A stretch of 64,000 nucleotides of DNA from Deltaproteobacteria bacterium (GCA_009692615.1 SHYW01000008.1:1-64000), one strand, 5' to 3'. Counted from the first letter of the stretch, positions 26,857 to 37,498 are shown. The notes: generated from the letters alone by a model not told the origin. Numbers and translations: made by a program.

Positions 26857-26858
26857 GA

Positions 26859-27374
26859 TTAACGAATCTCCGCGAGGGTTTTACCGCGCCGATCGGCGAT
26901 CTCTTCGGGAGAACGCAGTTCGCGCAACGCCTCGATGGTCGCCTTGACCATGTTATGGGGATTATTGGAACCGAGACATTTGGTTAAAACGTTTTGAATG
27001 CCCGAAGCTTCCACCACCGCGCGCACGCCGCCGCCGGCGATTACGCCGGTACCGTCCGAGGCCGGCTTGAGAATGACGTAACCGGCGCCGTAGCGGCCGA
27101 TCACTTCGAAGGGAATCGTGCCATTGATCACCGGCACCCGAATCAAACTCTTCTTAGCCTGTTCGAGTCCTTTGCGAATCGCTTCCGGCACTTCCTTCGC
27201 CTTGCCCATGCCGTAGCCGACCACCGAGTGGCTATCGCCAACGACGATCAACGCGCTAAAGCTAAACCGGCGCCCGCCCTTAACCACCTTGGCCACCCGG
27301 GCGATGTTAACGACCTTTTCTTTTAGCTCTAATCCCTGGGGATCGATTCGTTCCAAAGTGACCTCTCGTTTCAA
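26859..27374 (-). CDS. rpsE: 30S ribosomal protein S5
   Basis: A 171-residue S5 with the double-stranded RNA-binding N-domain ([49 protein letters not shown]) and the C-terminal domain. It acts in translational accuracy at the mRNA entry side. It follows rplR after seven bases. Confidence 0.97.
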   Translation of the reverse strand: MKREVTLERIDPQGLELKEKVVNIARVAKVVKGGRRFSFSALIVVGDSHSVVGYGMGKAKEVPEAIRKGLEQAKKSLIRVPVINGTIPFEVIGRYGAGYVILKPASDGTGVIAGGGVRAVVEASGIQNVLTKCLGSNNPHNMVKATIEALRELRSPEEIADRRGKTLAEIR

Positions 27375-27381
27375 TACTGGA

Positions 27382-27747
27382 CTAAAATTCCAACCCGCCC
27401 TCGCGGGCGCCGTCCGCCACTGCCTTTACCCGGCCGTGGTAGAGAAAACCGTTACGGTCGAAAACTACTTGGGTAATATTTTTTTCTTTACAGGCCTTGG
27501 CCAGCGCTAAGCCGACTTGTTTGGCGGTGCCGACGCCCTTGCTCTGCTTGACCGCCTCGGCGAGCTCACCCGTGAGGGTCGAGACCGCTGCCAGTGTCTT
27601 GCCTTGATTGTCGGAAATGACTTGCGCGTAAATATGCTTATTGCTGCGAAACACACAAATCCGCGGCCGCGCATCGCTGCCGACAACTTTTTTGCGGACG
27701 CGCTCCTGACGCCGCCGCCTCGCAATATCCACTCGTTTATTCGCCAT
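27382..27747 (-). CDS. rplR: 50S ribosomal protein L18
   Basis: A 121-residue 5S-rRNA-binding protein ([26 protein letters not shown]...[15 protein letters not shown]...[24 protein letters not shown]). Canonical length and place between rplF and rpsE. Confidence 0.97.
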   Translation of the reverse strand: MANKRVDIARRRRQERVRKKVVGSDARPRICVFRSNKHIYAQVISDNQGKTLAAVSTLTGELAEAVKQSKGVGTAKQVGLALAKACKEKNITQVVFDRNGFLYHGRVKAVADGAREGGLEF

Positions 27748-27764
27748 CTGTCGACCTCAATGAT

Positions 27765-28316
27765 CTACTTTGCGCCCGCCGAGCCGACCGCCTTACCGGC
27801 TTTGCGCTTGATAAACTCTTCGCGATACTTAATGCCTTTGCCCTTATACGGTTCCGGCGGCCGCAGGCTGCGAAGCTTCGCCGCCATCTCACCGAGTAAT
27901 TGGCGATCGGCGCCGCTCAGAGTAATGATGATCTGCCGTTCCACCGCCGCGGCCACGCCCTGGGGCAGAGGAAATACCACTGGATGGGAGTAGCCCAATG
28001 TCATGTGAATTTCCTGGCCCTTCACTTCGGCGCGGTAACCGACGCCGTTGATATCGAGCACCCGGCTAAAGCCGACACTCACGCCCTGCGCCATGTTGGC
28101 GATCAGCTTACGGGTCAAGCCATGGAGCGCGCGCACCTTGCGCTGCTCGTTGTCGCGTTGAACGTGAAGCGTATTGCCGTCCACCTTGACCTGCACGCCG
28201 GCGGGAATTGGTGCTTGGAGTTTTCCCTTGGGCCCTTCGAAGCGCACTGCGCCGGCGTCGACTGCAACCTTAACGCCGGCCGGGATGGTTACGGGTAGTT
28301 TTCCGATACGTGACAA
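27765..28316 (-). CDS. rplF: 50S ribosomal protein L6
   Basis: A 183-residue two-domain L6 near the GTPase-associated region (MSRIGKLPVTIPAGVKV; C-terminal LRPPEPYKGKGIKYREEFIKRKAGKA). It follows rpsH after 18 bases. Confidence 0.97.
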   Translation of the reverse strand: MSRIGKLPVTIPAGVKVAVDAGAVRFEGPKGKLQAPIPAGVQVKVDGNTLHVQRDNEQRKVRALHGLTRKLIANMAQGVSVGFSRVLDINGVGYRAEVKGQEIHMTLGYSHPVVFPLPQGVAAAVERQIIITLSGADRQLLGEMAAKLRSLRPPEPYKGKGIKYREEFIKRKAGKAVGSAGAK

Positions 28317-28334
28317 ATTACACCTCGATGCCGA

Positions 28335-28739
28335 CTACCAGACCGAGCAAATCAGCTCGCCGCCGACGTTCGCTTTCTGTGCGTTACGGTCGACGAGAAT
28401 TCCCTTGGGTGTCGACAAAATATTGATGCCCAAACCTTTACGAATCGGCGTCACCGTGTCGGCGCCGACGTAAACCCGCCGTCCCGGCGTGCTCATTCGC
28501 TTGATGCCGCCGATAATCGGCTTGTTCTCGCGGTCGAACTTGAGTTGAATGATCAACTCGTCGCCAAAGCCCAACGCCGCTTTCACTTTTTTCTGGTCCT
28601 TCAAGTAACCTTCGTCGATTAATACCTTGACGATGCTTTCCTTCAAACGCGACCACGGCACGGCGACCTTTTGATGGCGCGCGCTCGAGGCGTTACGAAT
28701 TCGAGTCAACATGTCCGCGATTGGATCGGTCATTCCCAT
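28335..28739 (-). CDS. rpsH: 30S ribosomal protein S8
   Basis: A 134-residue S8 (MTDPIADMLTRIRNASSARHQKVAVPWSRLKE; C-terminal GVDRNAQKANVGGELICSVW-type tail). The ATG at 28739 is chosen because GGCGGAG lies eight bases upstream; the ATG six bases later is the other option. S8 is the usual spc-operon repressor, by binding near rplE. Confidence 0.95.
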   Translation of the reverse strand: MGMTDPIADMLTRIRNASSARHQKVAVPWSRLKESIVKVLIDEGYLKDQKKVKAALGFGDELIIQLKFDRENKPIIGGIKRMSTPGRRVYVGADTVTPIRKGLGINILSTPKGILVDRNAQKANVGGELICSVW

Positions 28740-28753
28740 GATATTTTCTCCGC

Positions 28754-28939
28754 CTACCAACTAGCCTTGATCAGTCCGGGGATATGCCCTTTGCGCGCGT
28801 GATCGCGCAGGCAAAGCCGGCACATGCGAAAGCGCCGGTAAAAGGCTCGAGCCCGGCCGCAAAGCGGACAACGGTTGTATTCCCGCACTTTGAACTTGTT
28901 CGGCAACGCTGCCTTGATTCGCAAGCATGTTTTGGCCAA
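28754..28939 (-). CDS. rpsN: 30S ribosomal protein S14, zinc type
   Basis: A 61-residue S14 of the short zinc-binding type: CPLCGRARAFYRRFRMCRLCLRDHARKGHIPGLIKASW. Both CxxC pairs are intact. It lies between rplE and rpsH. Confidence 0.97.
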   Translation of the reverse strand: MAKTCLRIKAALPNKFKVREYNRCPLCGRARAFYRRFRMCRLCLRDHARKGHIPGLIKASW

Positions 28940-28954
28940 TGGAGTTCTCCCTAT

Positions 28955-29497
28955 CTACCGACTGATGAACGGCATCCCCATCAGTTTGAGCAGCAGCCGC
29001 CCTTCCTGGTCCGTCTTAGCCGTCGTCGTTAACGTTATCGTCATGCCCCGAGCCTTTTCCACCTTGTCGGCGTGGATCTCAGGAAAAATAATTTGCTCGC
29101 GCAAGCCGAGCGAATAGTTGCCCCGGCCGTCAAAGGACTTATCCGAGATGCCCTTGAAATCGCGCACCCGGGGAAGCGCCACATGAATCAACCGATCCAT
29201 GAACTCATACATACGCGACCGCCGCAGGGTCACCATGACGCCGATCGGTACGCCCTCGCGCAGCTTGAAGTTGGCGATCGCCTTCTTGGCTTTGGTCACC
29301 ACCGGCTTTTGGCCCGCGATGGCGGTCACCTCGACCACCGTCGCGTCGATCGCTTTGGCATTTTGCGTGGCTTCGCCGACGCCGACGTTGAGCGTGATTT
29401 TCTCCAGCCGAGGCACCTGCATGGAGTTCTTGTAACCGAACTCCTTCATCATGGCTGGCACCACGTCGCTGTCATATTTGGTTTTTAATCGTGCCAT
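28955..29497 (-). CDS. rplE: 50S ribosomal protein L5
   Basis: A 180-residue L5 that binds 5S rRNA and contacts P-site tRNA ([61 protein letters not shown]). Canonical length and place after rplX. Confidence 0.97.
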   Translation of the reverse strand: MARLKTKYDSDVVPAMMKEFGYKNSMQVPRLEKITLNVGVGEATQNAKAIDATVVEVTAIAGQKPVVTKAKKAIANFKLREGVPIGVMVTLRRSRMYEFMDRLIHVALPRVRDFKGISDKSFDGRGNYSLGLREQIIFPEIHADKVEKARGMTITLTTTAKTDQEGRLLLKLMGMPFISR

Positions 29498-29522
29498 GGT
29501 CGTTTCAATCGTCCCAGTTCAT

Positions 29523-29834
29523 TTAGTCCAACGCTTCGCTGCAGCGCCGGCAAATGCGAATTTTTTTTCCATCGGTCAAAGTTTTGTGGCCGATTCGCAC
29601 CGGCGCGTTACACTTGCCGCACATGATCATGATGTTGGAAGCATCGATGCTCGCTTCCTTCTCGACGATACCGCCGGGCTGCTGCGGGCCGCGCGGCTTG
29701 GTGTGGCGCTTGACCATGTTGGTTCTCTCGATGATGACAGCATTCTCTGCCGGCATTACCCGCAGGATCTTGCCGGTTTTGCCCCGTTCCTTGCCGGCAA
29801 TCACCATCACGCTGTCGTTTTTTCGAATCTGCAC
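29523..29834 (-). CDS. rplX: 50S ribosomal protein L24 (with Cys pairs)
   Basis: A 103-residue L24 with a KOW motif near the N-terminus (VMVIAGKERGKTGKILRV). Its C-terminal part carries CGKC and CRRC, a potential zinc site found in some bacterial L24. L24 initiates 50S assembly. Confidence 0.96.
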   Translation of the reverse strand: MQIRKNDSVMVIAGKERGKTGKILRVMPAENAVIIERTNMVKRHTKPRGPQQPGGIVEKEASIDASNIMIMCGKCNAPVRIGHKTLTDGKKIRICRRCSEALD

Positions 29835-29860
29835 GAGCGGCTTCTCCCCAATCTTTTCTG

Positions 29861-30229
29861 CTATAAAACTTCCGGCGCCAGCGAAATGATTTTCATAAAC
29901 TTCTTGCCCCGGAGTTCGCGTGCCACCGGGCCAAAAATACGCGTCCCGATAGGTTCCTTTTGATTATCGATCAAGACCGCCGAATTGACGTCGAAGCGAA
30001 TATAAGTCCCGTCCGGCCGGCCGATTTCCTTCGCCGTACGCACCACCACGGCCTTGGTGACATCGCCTTTTTTAACCTTGGCATTGGGGATCGCCTCTTT
30101 CACCGCCACGACGATGATATCGCCGATGGAAGCGTACTTGCGTTTGCTGCCCCCAAGCACTTTGATGCACTGCACCCGGCGCGCGCCGGAATTATCGGCG
30201 ACATCTAAATTTGTCAGCGCTTGAATCAT
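29861..30229 (-). CDS. rplN: 50S ribosomal protein L14
   Basis: A 122-residue L14 ([28 protein letters not shown]...[24 protein letters not shown]) at the subunit interface, full length. It is flanked by rpsQ and rplX as usual. Confidence 0.97.
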   Translation of the reverse strand: MIQALTNLDVADNSGARRVQCIKVLGGSKRKYASIGDIIVVAVKEAIPNAKVKKGDVTKAVVVRTAKEIGRPDGTYIRFDVNSAVLIDNQKEPIGTRIFGPVARELRGKKFMKIISLAPEVL

Positions 30230-30260
30230 AAATCCACCTCACCCGCCTTCACTTGAAAAT

Positions 30261-30548
30261 CTAAGCGCGGGCCTCCGCCAACGGTGTCCCGCCCTTCGCC
30301 CGCTCGACGATTTTGCTAACCCGCCAACGCTTGTCGCGGCTGAGGGGCCGGCTTTCAACGATCACCACTCGGTCGCCGACATGACACTGGTTGGTCTCGT
30401 CATGGGCCTTAACTTTAGTGCGTCGTTTCAAGACTTTTTTATAGCGCGGATGGAGCACCCGCCGTTCGATGGAGACCACCACGGTCTTATCCATTTTGTC
30501 GCTGACCACCAAGCCGCTGCGTTCTTTTCTTAGCCCTCTGCTTTCCAT
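30261..30548 (-). CDS. rpsQ: 30S ribosomal protein S17
   Basis: A 95-residue OB-fold S17 ([59 protein letters not shown]). A short C-terminal Ala-rich tail follows. It starts two bases after the rpmC stop. Confidence 0.97.
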   Translation of the reverse strand: MESRGLRKERSGLVVSDKMDKTVVVSIERRVLHPRYKKVLKRRTKVKAHDETNQCHVGDRVVIVESRPLSRDKRWRVSKIVERAKGGTPLAEARA

Positions 30549-30550
30549 GC

Positions 30551-30754
30551 TTAGCCTTTCTTACTCCGCAGCGCCTTCTCGCGCAGCAAGGTTTCGACTC
30601 GGGCCAAATCCCGCTTGGTCGCCTTGAGCGACATGGGATTTTCCAAACGGTTGGTGGCGCGCTTGAGGTTCAAGTGGCCGATCTCCTCGCGCAATGAATT
30701 GCGTTTCGCGGCCAAATCATCGTCGCTCAGCTCGCGCAGCTTTTTAGCTTCCAT
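30551..30754 (-). CDS. rpmC: 50S ribosomal protein L29
   Basis: A 67-residue helical-hairpin L29 near the tunnel exit ([21 protein letters not shown]...[13 protein letters not shown]). Its start overlaps the rplP end by 11 bases, implying translational coupling. Confidence 0.97.
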   Translation of the reverse strand: MEAKKLRELSDDDLAAKRNSLREEIGHLNLKRATNRLENPMSLKATKRDLARVETLLREKALRSKKG

Positions 30755-31169
30755 GGACCAACCCCCGTCGCTCGATCATCATCGTCGGGATCGATAATTT
30801 ATGCGCCGCCAAACGGAACGCCTCTTTAGCGAGGGCGCCTTCGACGCCTTCCATTTCGAACAGGATTCGTCCCGGCTGCACCACCGCGACCCACATCTCC
30901 GTGGCGCCCTTACCTTTACCCATGCGGGTTTCGAGCGCCTTCTTGGTGAGCGGTTTGTCGGGGAAAATCCGAATCCAAACCTTGCCGCCGCGTTTGAGAT
31001 AGCGGGTCAGCGCGACACGGGCCGCTTCGATCTCTCGGGCGCTCATCCAGCCGCGTCCCAACGCCTTCAAGCCGTAGTCGCCGAAGGCCAAGGTCGACCC
31101 ACGATGCGCCGTGCCCCGGCGCCGGCCCTTTTGCAGCTTACGATATTTTACTTTTCTCGGTTCAAGCAT
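30744..31169 (-). CDS. rplP: 50S ribosomal protein L16
   Basis: A 141-residue L16 ([86 protein letters not shown]) that organises the A-site region. Canonical. Confidence 0.97.
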   Translation of the reverse strand: MLEPRKVKYRKLQKGRRRGTAHRGSTLAFGDYGLKALGRGWMSAREIEAARVALTRYLKRGGKVWIRIFPDKPLTKKALETRMGKGKGATEMWVAVVQPGRILFEMEGVEGALAKEAFRLAAHKLSIPTMMIERRGLVHGS

Positions 31170-31214
31170 GGTAATTCAATCAAATGTTGCCGTTAGCCGA
31201 TCGCGACTTGCCGA

Positions 31215-31877
31215 TCAGCCACCCATCATCGCTTTCTGCTGTTCTTCTTCGGCGGTCAAAACTTCACCGCGGAAAATCCAAACCTTGACGCCGATGATGC
31301 CGTAAGTCGTGTGCGCTTCGGCAAAACCGAAATTGACGTCGGCGCGCAATGTATGCAGCGGTACGCGTCCCTCGCGGTACCATTCGGTGCGAGCGATTTC
31401 CGAACCGCCGAGACGGCCGGCGCATTGAATCTTGACGCCCTGGGCGCCCATGCGCATGGCCCGCGACACGGTCTCTTTCATCGCCCGACGAAAGGCCACC
31501 CGCCGTTCGAGCTGCAAGGCGACATTTTCCGACGACAATTGAGCATCGAGATCGGGCCGGCGCACTTCGTGAATGTTGATGTATGTTTCCCGGTGCGTCA
31601 GCTTGGTGATCTCTTCTTTGAGCTTTTCGATTTCGGCGCCCTTCTTGCCGATGACGATGCCGGGGCGCGCGGTGTGAATGTTGATCTTGGCCTTGTTGGC
31701 CGCCCGCTCGATCTCAATGCGCGAAATGCCGGCGTGATAAAGCCGCTTTTTTAGAAAAGCCGTGATGCGAAGATCCTCGTGCAACAACTTAGGGTAGTCA
31801 TGGCGCGCGAACCATTTCGAATCCCAGGTTTCGATGACGCCGAGACGAAAAAATTTTGGATGTATTTTTTGACCCAT
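31215..31877 (-). CDS. rpsC: 30S ribosomal protein S3
   Basis: A 220-residue S3 with the KH domain ([20 protein letters not shown]) and the C-terminal domain ([35 protein letters not shown]). It forms part of the mRNA entry helicase. It follows rplV after six bases. Confidence 0.97.
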   Translation of the reverse strand: MGQKIHPKFFRLGVIETWDSKWFARHDYPKLLHEDLRITAFLKKRLYHAGISRIEIERAANKAKINIHTARPGIVIGKKGAEIEKLKEEITKLTHRETYINIHEVRRPDLDAQLSSENVALQLERRVAFRRAMKETVSRAMRMGAQGVKIQCAGRLGGSEIARTEWYREGRVPLHTLRADVNFGFAEAHTTYGIIGVKVWIFRGEVLTAEEEQQKAMMGG

Positions 31878-31883
31878 CAGCCC

Positions 31884-32228
31884 TTAGCTCCTATCCTCGG
31901 CTTCGTCAACGACAATCGTCACATGGCTCAAGCGTTTGCGAATGCTGGTGGCCCGGCCCTGGGCTCGCGGCATGAAACGTTTGAGCATACCGGCGCCGTC
32001 TACCTTGGCCTGCTTGACGTACAGCCGATCGACATCGACGCTTTGGGTATTCTCTGCATTGGCCACCGCCGTGCGCACGGTCTTGGCAACCATGCTCGCC
32101 GAGCGCTTGGGGATGAACTTGAGAATATTCAGCGCTTCCTCGACGCCCTTACCGCGAATCTGGTCCACCACTAAGCGAACCTTCTGCGGCGAGACCGGAA
32201 TGTATTTTGTAGTCGCGCGTGTTTCCAT
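31884..32228 (-). CDS. rplV: 50S ribosomal protein L22
   Basis: A 114-residue L22 whose hairpin lines the exit tunnel (KYIPVSPQKVRLVVDQIRGKGVEEALNIL; loop MLKRFMPRAQGRATSIRKRLSHVTIVV). The tunnel loop looks wild type. Confidence 0.97.
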   Translation of the reverse strand: METRATTKYIPVSPQKVRLVVDQIRGKGVEEALNILKFIPKRSASMVAKTVRTAVANAENTQSVDVDRLYVKQAKVDGAGMLKRFMPRAQGRATSIRKRLSHVTIVVDEAEDRS

Positions 32229-32266
32229 AATCTATTCAGCTTGGTGTTATCGAATCGAGTTAATAA

Positions 32267-32593
32267 CTATTTTTTCGCTGCCGCTGGCGCGGCCCGTGGC
32301 GCCCCACCGCTACTCTCTTTGGCGTCCGATTTACGATCCCCCGAATGAGCATAAAAAGTTCTCGTCGGGGAAAATTCGCCGAGCTTGTGGCCGACCATGT
32401 TTTCGCTGACGAACACCGGAATGAACTTGCGGCCGTTATGAACGCCGATGGTCAAACCAACCATCTCCGGCGTCACCGTCGAACGGCGCGACCAGGTGCG
32501 AATCACTTGGCGCTGGCGCGATTCCGCCATGGCGATGACTTTTTTAATCAAATGCTCGTCTATGAAAGGTCCCTTTTTAACCGAACGTGCCAT
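32267..32593 (-). CDS. rpsS: 30S ribosomal protein S19, extended
   Basis: A 108-residue S19 ([64 protein letters not shown]). The core normally ends near residue 92; here a low-complexity Ser/Gly/Pro/Ala/Lys tail of about 15 residues is added. Confidence 0.97.
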   Translation of the reverse strand: MARSVKKGPFIDEHLIKKVIAMAESRQRQVIRTWSRRSTVTPEMVGLTIGVHNGRKFIPVFVSENMVGHKLGEFSPTRTFYAHSGDRKSDAKESSGGAPRAAPAAAKK

Positions 32594-32595
32594 GG

Positions 32596-33423
32596 TTAGC
32601 GGCCCTTCCTTCGTGCCACGATATATTGATCCGACGTATGGTTCTTTCTGGTCTTATATCCCTTGGTCGGCTTGCCCCAAGGAGTCATCGGATGATTGCC
32701 CTTGGAACGGCCTTCGCCGCCGCCATGAGGATGATCCACAGGGTTCTTGGCGATACCGCGGGTGGCGCCGCGAAAGCCGAGCCAACGCATGCGCCCAGCC
32801 TTACCCCAAGAAATATTTTCTTGATCGGCGTTGCCAACCTGGCCAACCGTAGCGCGGCATTCGGCCAACACTCGGCGTAACTCGCCGGAAGGCAACTTGA
32901 GCAATGCGTAGGATCCTTCTTTGGCCATCAGCTGCGCACCCAAACCGGCGCTGCGCACCATTTGCCCGCCCTTGCCGATCTTAAGTTCGACGTTGTGAAT
33001 GGTCGTGCCGACGGGAATAAATTTAAGCGGCAGTGAGTTTCCCGGTTGAATATCGATGTTGTCATCGCCAGCGATCACCGTCGCGCCCACCACCAGCCGT
33101 TCGGGAGCGAGAATATAGCGCCGTTCGCCGTCGACGTAACAGAGCAGCGCGATGCGCGCCGAGCGATTGGGATCGTACTCGATCGCCTCAACCTTGGCCG
33201 GCACGTTGAGCTTGTTGCGCTTGAAATCGATCACGCGGTAAACCCGCTTATGACCGCCGCCGCGATGATCGCTGGTGACCCGGCCGGTGTTATTGCGCCC
33301 GCCACTTTTGTGCAGCGGTTCGGTCAAAGCTTTTTCCGGCTGACCCTTGGTCACTTCGTCGAAGGTCAGCCCGGTGCGAAAGCGCATGCCCGCTGAGGTC
33401 GGACGGTAAGTTCTAATTCCCAT
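32596..33423 (-). CDS. rplB: 50S ribosomal protein L2
   Basis: A 275-residue L2 ([29 protein letters not shown]-terminal [18 protein letters not shown]-type motif with the conserved His) needed for subunit joining and peptidyl transfer. It lies two bases after the rpsS start in the S10 cluster. Confidence 0.97.
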   Translation of the reverse strand: MGIRTYRPTSAGMRFRTGLTFDEVTKGQPEKALTEPLHKSGGRNNTGRVTSDHRGGGHKRVYRVIDFKRNKLNVPAKVEAIEYDPNRSARIALLCYVDGERRYILAPERLVVGATVIAGDDNIDIQPGNSLPLKFIPVGTTIHNVELKIGKGGQMVRSAGLGAQLMAKEGSYALLKLPSGELRRVLAECRATVGQVGNADQENISWGKAGRMRWLGFRGATRGIAKNPVDHPHGGGEGRSKGNHPMTPWGKPTKGYKTRKNHTSDQYIVARRKGR

Positions 33424-33448
33424 GATCCGTTCTTTCTAAATCCTTCGT

Positions 33449-33739
33449 CTATGCGCCGCCAAAATAATCGATCTTGTCGCCCGCTTTGAGCGTCACATAG
33501 GCCTTCTTCCAATCGGAACGGCGGCCCATGCTGCGGCCGACTCGGCGCACTTTGCCGAGATAGCGCGCCATGCGCACATCGAGGACCTTGACTTTGAACA
33601 GCGTCTCGACGGCGTGCTTGACTTCGATCTTGTTGGCGTCGGGCCGAACTTTGAATAAAAATTGATTGGCGCTCTCGGCCAATGCCGTGCCTTTTTCCGA
33701 GATCAACGGCGCTTGAATAATATCTCGCGGCCCCTTCAT
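33449..33739 (-). CDS. rplW: 50S ribosomal protein L23
   Basis: A 96-residue L23 at the tunnel exit, the docking site of SRP and trigger factor (IIQAPLISEKGTALAE, FKVRPDANKIEVKHAVETLFKVKVLDV, GRRSDWKKAYVTL). Start overlaps the rplD stop by four bases. Confidence 0.97.
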   Translation of the reverse strand: MKGPRDIIQAPLISEKGTALAESANQFLFKVRPDANKIEVKHAVETLFKVKVLDVRMARYLGKVRRVGRSMGRRSDWKKAYVTLKAGDKIDYFGGA

Positions 33740-34332
33740 GCAGCCAACCTCTCTTCCATCAACTTGAGCGCGCCTTCGGTCAAGATCAAGTGTTCGTAAC
33801 GCAATAGATCGTAAACATTCAAACCCGCTACGCGCAGCACTTTGATCTTCGGTAAATTGCGCGCCGAGCGTTCGATCTTGGCGTCCTCGGTAGCGACGAC
33901 AATCACCGCGCTGGTAACTTTCAGCTCGGCCAACGCCTGCACCATCATCTTGGTCTTGGCCGCTTCGAGCTCGAACTTATCGACGACGATCAGTTTGCCG
34001 TCGCGGTTTTTCGTGCTCAACGCCGACAGCAAAGCTTCGCGCCGCGCGGTGCGCGGCATGCGATAGGAATAATCCCGCGGCGTCGGGCCGAATACCGTGC
34101 CGCCGCCAACCCATATAGGCGAGCGAATGCTGCCGGAACGGGCGCGACCCGTGCCCTTTTGCTTCCACGGCTTCTTGCCGCCGCCGCGCACGAACCCCTT
34201 GGTCTTAGTGGCGGCGCTGCCGGAGCGCCGATTGGCCAGCTGCATCAGCACCATTTGGTGCAGCAAGGGCGCCCGCGTCCTAGCGCCAAAAATGGTTTCA
34301 TTGAGCTTCGGTTGTATAACGTGAACGTCCAT
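33736..34332 (-). CDS. rplD: 50S ribosomal protein L4
   Basis: A 198-residue L4 (MDVHVIQPKLNETIFGART; tunnel loop TKGFVRGGGKKPWKQKGTGRARSGSIRSPIWVGGGTVFGP). The ATG at 34332 is chosen: a longer in-frame reading to 34488 runs back into rplC and does not resemble L4. L4 often autoregulates the S10 operon; no leader structure was identified. Confidence 0.96.
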   Translation of the reverse strand: MDVHVIQPKLNETIFGARTRAPLLHQMVLMQLANRRSGSAATKTKGFVRGGGKKPWKQKGTGRARSGSIRSPIWVGGGTVFGPTPRDYSYRMPRTARREALLSALSTKNRDGKLIVVDKFELEAAKTKMMVQALAELKVTSAVIVVATEDAKIERSARNLPKIKVLRVAGLNVYDLLRYEHLILTEGALKLMEERLAA

Positions 34333-34349
34333 CACTATTACCTTTACGA

Positions 34350-34982
34350 TTAGCCTTTCACGGCCGGGTGCAATATCACCACACCCTGCTTGGAACCCGG
34401 CACCGCGCCGCGCACGAACAGCAAATTCTGTTCGGCACGAATGTCGACGACCAGAAGATTCTGCGTCGAGATCTGCTCGTTGCCCCAATGACCGGCCATC
34501 TTTTTTCCCTTGCGCACACGGCCGGGATAGGAACGGTTACCGATGGAGCCGCCGTGACGGAAATATTCGTGGGTACCATGAGAACCGGGAAATCCGGCAA
34601 ACGACCAACGCTTGATGACGCCGGTGAAGCCGTGGCCTTTGGCAATGCCCGAGACATCGATCATGTCGCCGACTTTAAAAATATCGCCGGCGTTGATCTG
34701 CTGGCCGACTTCGTACTGCGAGACATCGTCGAGGCGAAACTCGCGCAGCACCTGAAACGCGCCCTTGCCGGCCTTGGCCATATGGCCTTGCTCGGCCTTG
34801 TTCACCCGCTGCGCCTTCTTGGTGCCGAAACCGATTTGCAGCGCCGTGTAACCGTCGGTGGCGACCTGTTTCTTTTGCACCACCACGCAGGGGCCGGCTT
34901 CCACCACCGTGACGGGAATCACATTCCCCTCGGCGTTGTAGTACTGCATCATGCCTATTTTCTTGCCAATCAGCCCTGTCAT
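34350..34982 (-). CDS. rplC: 50S ribosomal protein L3
   Basis: A 210-residue L3 (MTGLIGKKIGMMQYYNAEGNVIPVTVVEAGP; FSAFPGSHGTHEYFRHGGSIG-type loop seen as AGFPGSHGTHEYFRHGGSIG) whose loop reaches the peptidyl-transferase centre. It follows rpsJ after 42 bases. Confidence 0.97.
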   Translation of the reverse strand: MTGLIGKKIGMMQYYNAEGNVIPVTVVEAGPCVVVQKKQVATDGYTALQIGFGTKKAQRVNKAEQGHMAKAGKGAFQVLREFRLDDVSQYEVGQQINAGDIFKVGDMIDVSGIAKGHGFTGVIKRWSFAGFPGSHGTHEYFRHGGSIGNRSYPGRVRKGKKMAGHWGNEQISTQNLLVVDIRAEQNLLFVRGAVPGSKQGVVILHPAVKG

Positions 34983-35024
34983 AGTAAAATTCCAAACTGC
35001 GTCAGTCGTTGAGCTAGTTACCCA

Positions 35025-35333
35025 CTACTGAAGCTTGATCTCTACATCCACTCCCGCGGCGATATCGAGTTTGCCCAACGCGTCGATGGTCTGTTGGGTC
35101 GGTTCGAGAATATCGAGCAACCGTTTATGCGTGCGGATCTCAAACTGATCGCGCGATTTTTTGTCAACGTGGGGCGAGCGATTGACGGTGAATCTTTCGA
35201 TTCGCGTCGGCAACGGGATCGGCCCCGCCACTCGGCCGCCAGTGCGCCTGACCGTTTCAACAATCTCACCCACCGATTGATCGAGCACGCGGTGGTCATA
35301 GGCCTTGAGCCGAATTCTAATTTTCTCATTCAT
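35025..35333 (-). CDS. rpsJ: 30S ribosomal protein S10
   Basis: A 102-residue S10/NusE ([39 protein letters not shown]). It also works with NusG and NusB in antitermination. Its ATG overlaps the fusA TGA (ATGA), so the S10 cluster is coupled directly to fusA without an intervening tuf or promoter. Confidence 0.97.
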   Translation of the reverse strand: MNEKIRIRLKAYDHRVLDQSVGEIVETVRRTGGRVAGPIPLPTRIERFTVNRSPHVDKKSRDQFEIRTHKRLLDILEPTQQTIDALGKLDIAAGVDVEIKLQ

Positions 35334-37426
35334 ACTTCATCGTCCGACTTGCCATCAAACTTGGCGATAATTCCTTCAGCAACCGCCGCTGGAACCGGTT
35401 CATAATGGGAAAATTGCATCGTGTATGTCGCTCTTCCTTGGGACATCGAACGTAGATCTGTGGAATAACCAAACATCTGCGCCAACGGTACCCGGGCATC
35501 GATCGCCTGGGCCGCTGGGCGTGTGTCCATGCCCAAAACCTTGCCGCGCCGAGAACTCAAATCGCCGATCACGTCGCCCATAAAAGCTTCCGGCACGACC
35601 ACCTCGACCGACATGATCGGTTCGAGCAGCACTGGACTGGCCTTGCGCGCAGCTTGCTTGAAGGCCATGGAGCCGGCGATCTTAAAGGCGATTTCAGAAG
35701 AGTCGACGTCATGATAACTGCCATCGAACAAGGTAACTTTAACATCGACCATCGGGTAACCAGCAATGACGCCGTTCTCGGTGGCTTCCTTAATCCCTTT
35801 TTCCACGGCGGGAATATATTCACGCGGAATCGCACCGCCCTTGACGGCATCGACGAATTCGAAACCGCCGCCCGGTTTATTCGGTTCGAGCTTGATCCAA
35901 ACATCGCCGTATTGCCCACGGCCACCGGTTTGACGAATGAACTTACCCTGTTGCTCGACCAGCTTACGCACCGTCTCGCGGTACGCCACCTGGGGCTTAC
36001 CGACGTTGGCACCGACACTGAACTCGCGCAACAAACGATCGACGATGATTTCTAGATGCAGCTCGCCCATGCCGGAAATAATCGTTTGGCCGGTTTCTTC
36101 ATCGCTCCGAACCCTAAAAGACGGATCTTCAGTGGCAAGCTTCTGCAAAGACAAGCCGAGTTTCTCTTGGTCCGCTTTGCTCTTCGGTTCAATAGCGATG
36201 GAAATAACCGGATCGGGAAAATCGATCGACTCAAGCACGATCGGCTCATCTTCGTCGCATATCGTATCGCCCGTAGTGGCAGTTCTTAGACCCACCGCGG
36301 CGGCGATATCGCCGGCGTAAACCTCTTTAATCTCTTCGCGCTTGTTGGCGTGCATCTTGAGCAAGCGGCCAACCCGTTCGCGTTTGCTCTTGGTCGAATT
36401 GTAAATGCTCGCGCCGGAAGCGAGGGAACCGGAATAGACCCGAAAAAAAGTCAACGTACCGACGAAAGGATCGGTCATGATTTTAAAAGCCAAAGCGGAA
36501 AACGGCGCGTCATCGCTGGCCGGTCGCGCGTCGGCCTTATCCGTTCCCGGCTCAACCCCTTTGATCGGCGGAACGTCGAGCGGGGACGGTAAGTAGTCCA
36601 CCACCGCGTCAAGCATTGGTTGAACGCCCTTATTGCGAAACGCGGTTCCGCAAACCACCGGCACTATCTTGAGAGCTAGAGTCGCACCGCGAATACCCTT
36701 GCGCAGTTCAGCTTCCGAGATCTCTTTGCCCTCGAGATACTTCTCCATGATCGCTTCGTCGCCATCGGCCGCCGCTTCGAGCACTTTTTCCCGATATTCT
36801 TCGGCTTGATCCTGGAGATCGGCGGGGATTTCCTCTTCATGGAATTTCGCGCCAAGACTTTCATCTTCCCAGACAACCGCTTTCATCGTGACGAGATCGA
36901 CCACACCGGCGAATTTATCCTCGGCGCCGATTGGCAACTGCATGACCACGGGGCGCGCGCCTAAGCGATCCTGAATCATCTTAACGACGCGGAAAAAATC
37001 CGCGCCGAGCCGGTCCATCTTGTTGACAAAAGCCAAACGCGGGACGCCATATTTATCCGCCTGGCGCCAAACCGTTTCAGTCTGCGGTTCGACACCGCCG
37101 ACCGAACAAAACACCGCCACCGCACCGTCGAGCACGCGCAAGGACCGTTCGACTTCGATGGTAAAATCGACATGGCCAGGGGTATCGATAATGTTGACCC
37201 GATGATCGCGCCAAAAACAGGTGGTCGCCGCCGAGGTAATCGTGATGCCGCGTTCCTGCTCCTGCACCATCCAGTCCATGGTCGCGGTCCCCTCATGCAC
37301 TTCACCGATCTTATAGTTGATTCCGGTGTAGTAAAGGATGCGCTCCGTGGTCGTGGTTTTACCCGCATCGATATGCGCCATGATCCCGATGTTGCGGGTC
37401 TTATCTAGGGGTGATGTTCTTGGCAT
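35330..37426 (-). CDS. fusA: Elongation factor G
   Basis: A 698-residue translocation GTPase. The G-domain motifs are [34 protein letters not shown] and NKMD; domains II-V follow at normal length. No clear Shine-Dalgarno is seen before the ATG; the only GGAGG upstream is buried in the hairpin at 37446-37472. A canonical tuf downstream is absent. Confidence 0.97.
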   Translation of the reverse strand: MPRTSPLDKTRNIGIMAHIDAGKTTTTERILYYTGINYKIGEVHEGTATMDWMVQEQERGITITSAATTCFWRDHRVNIIDTPGHVDFTIEVERSLRVLDGAVAVFCSVGGVEPQTETVWRQADKYGVPRLAFVNKMDRLGADFFRVVKMIQDRLGARPVVMQLPIGAEDKFAGVVDLVTMKAVVWEDESLGAKFHEEEIPADLQDQAEEYREKVLEAAADGDEAIMEKYLEGKEISEAELRKGIRGATLALKIVPVVCGTAFRNKGVQPMLDAVVDYLPSPLDVPPIKGVEPGTDKADARPASDDAPFSALAFKIMTDPFVGTLTFFRVYSGSLASGASIYNSTKSKRERVGRLLKMHANKREEIKEVYAGDIAAAVGLRTATTGDTICDEDEPIVLESIDFPDPVISIAIEPKSKADQEKLGLSLQKLATEDPSFRVRSDEETGQTIISGMGELHLEIIVDRLLREFSVGANVGKPQVAYRETVRKLVEQQGKFIRQTGGRGQYGDVWIKLEPNKPGGGFEFVDAVKGGAIPREYIPAVEKGIKEATENGVIAGYPMVDVKVTLFDGSYHDVDSSEIAFKIAGSMAFKQAARKASPVLLEPIMSVEVVVPEAFMGDVIGDLSSRRGKVLGMDTRPAAQAIDARVPLAQMFGYSTDLRSMSQGRATYTMQFSHYEPVPAAVAEGIIAKFDGKSDDEV

Positions 37427-37441
37427 TTTAATCTGCGCTGG

Positions 37442-37472
37442 AAAAAAAGGAGGCGGTCGGACCGCCTCCTTT
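37442..37472 (-). terminator. Terminator or attenuator hairpin between rpsG and fusA
   Basis: A perfect 12-bp stem (37446-37457 with 37461-37472, loop CGG) is followed on the minus strand by seven T. It lies 26 bases after the rpsG stop and about 16 before the fusA ATG, inside what is normally one transcript. The stem contains AAAGGAGG. It would terminate or attenuate rpsL-rpsG transcription ahead of fusA. Confidence 0.8.
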
Positions 37473-37498
37473 GAGCCAGCTTTGAATAAGCTGTTATG

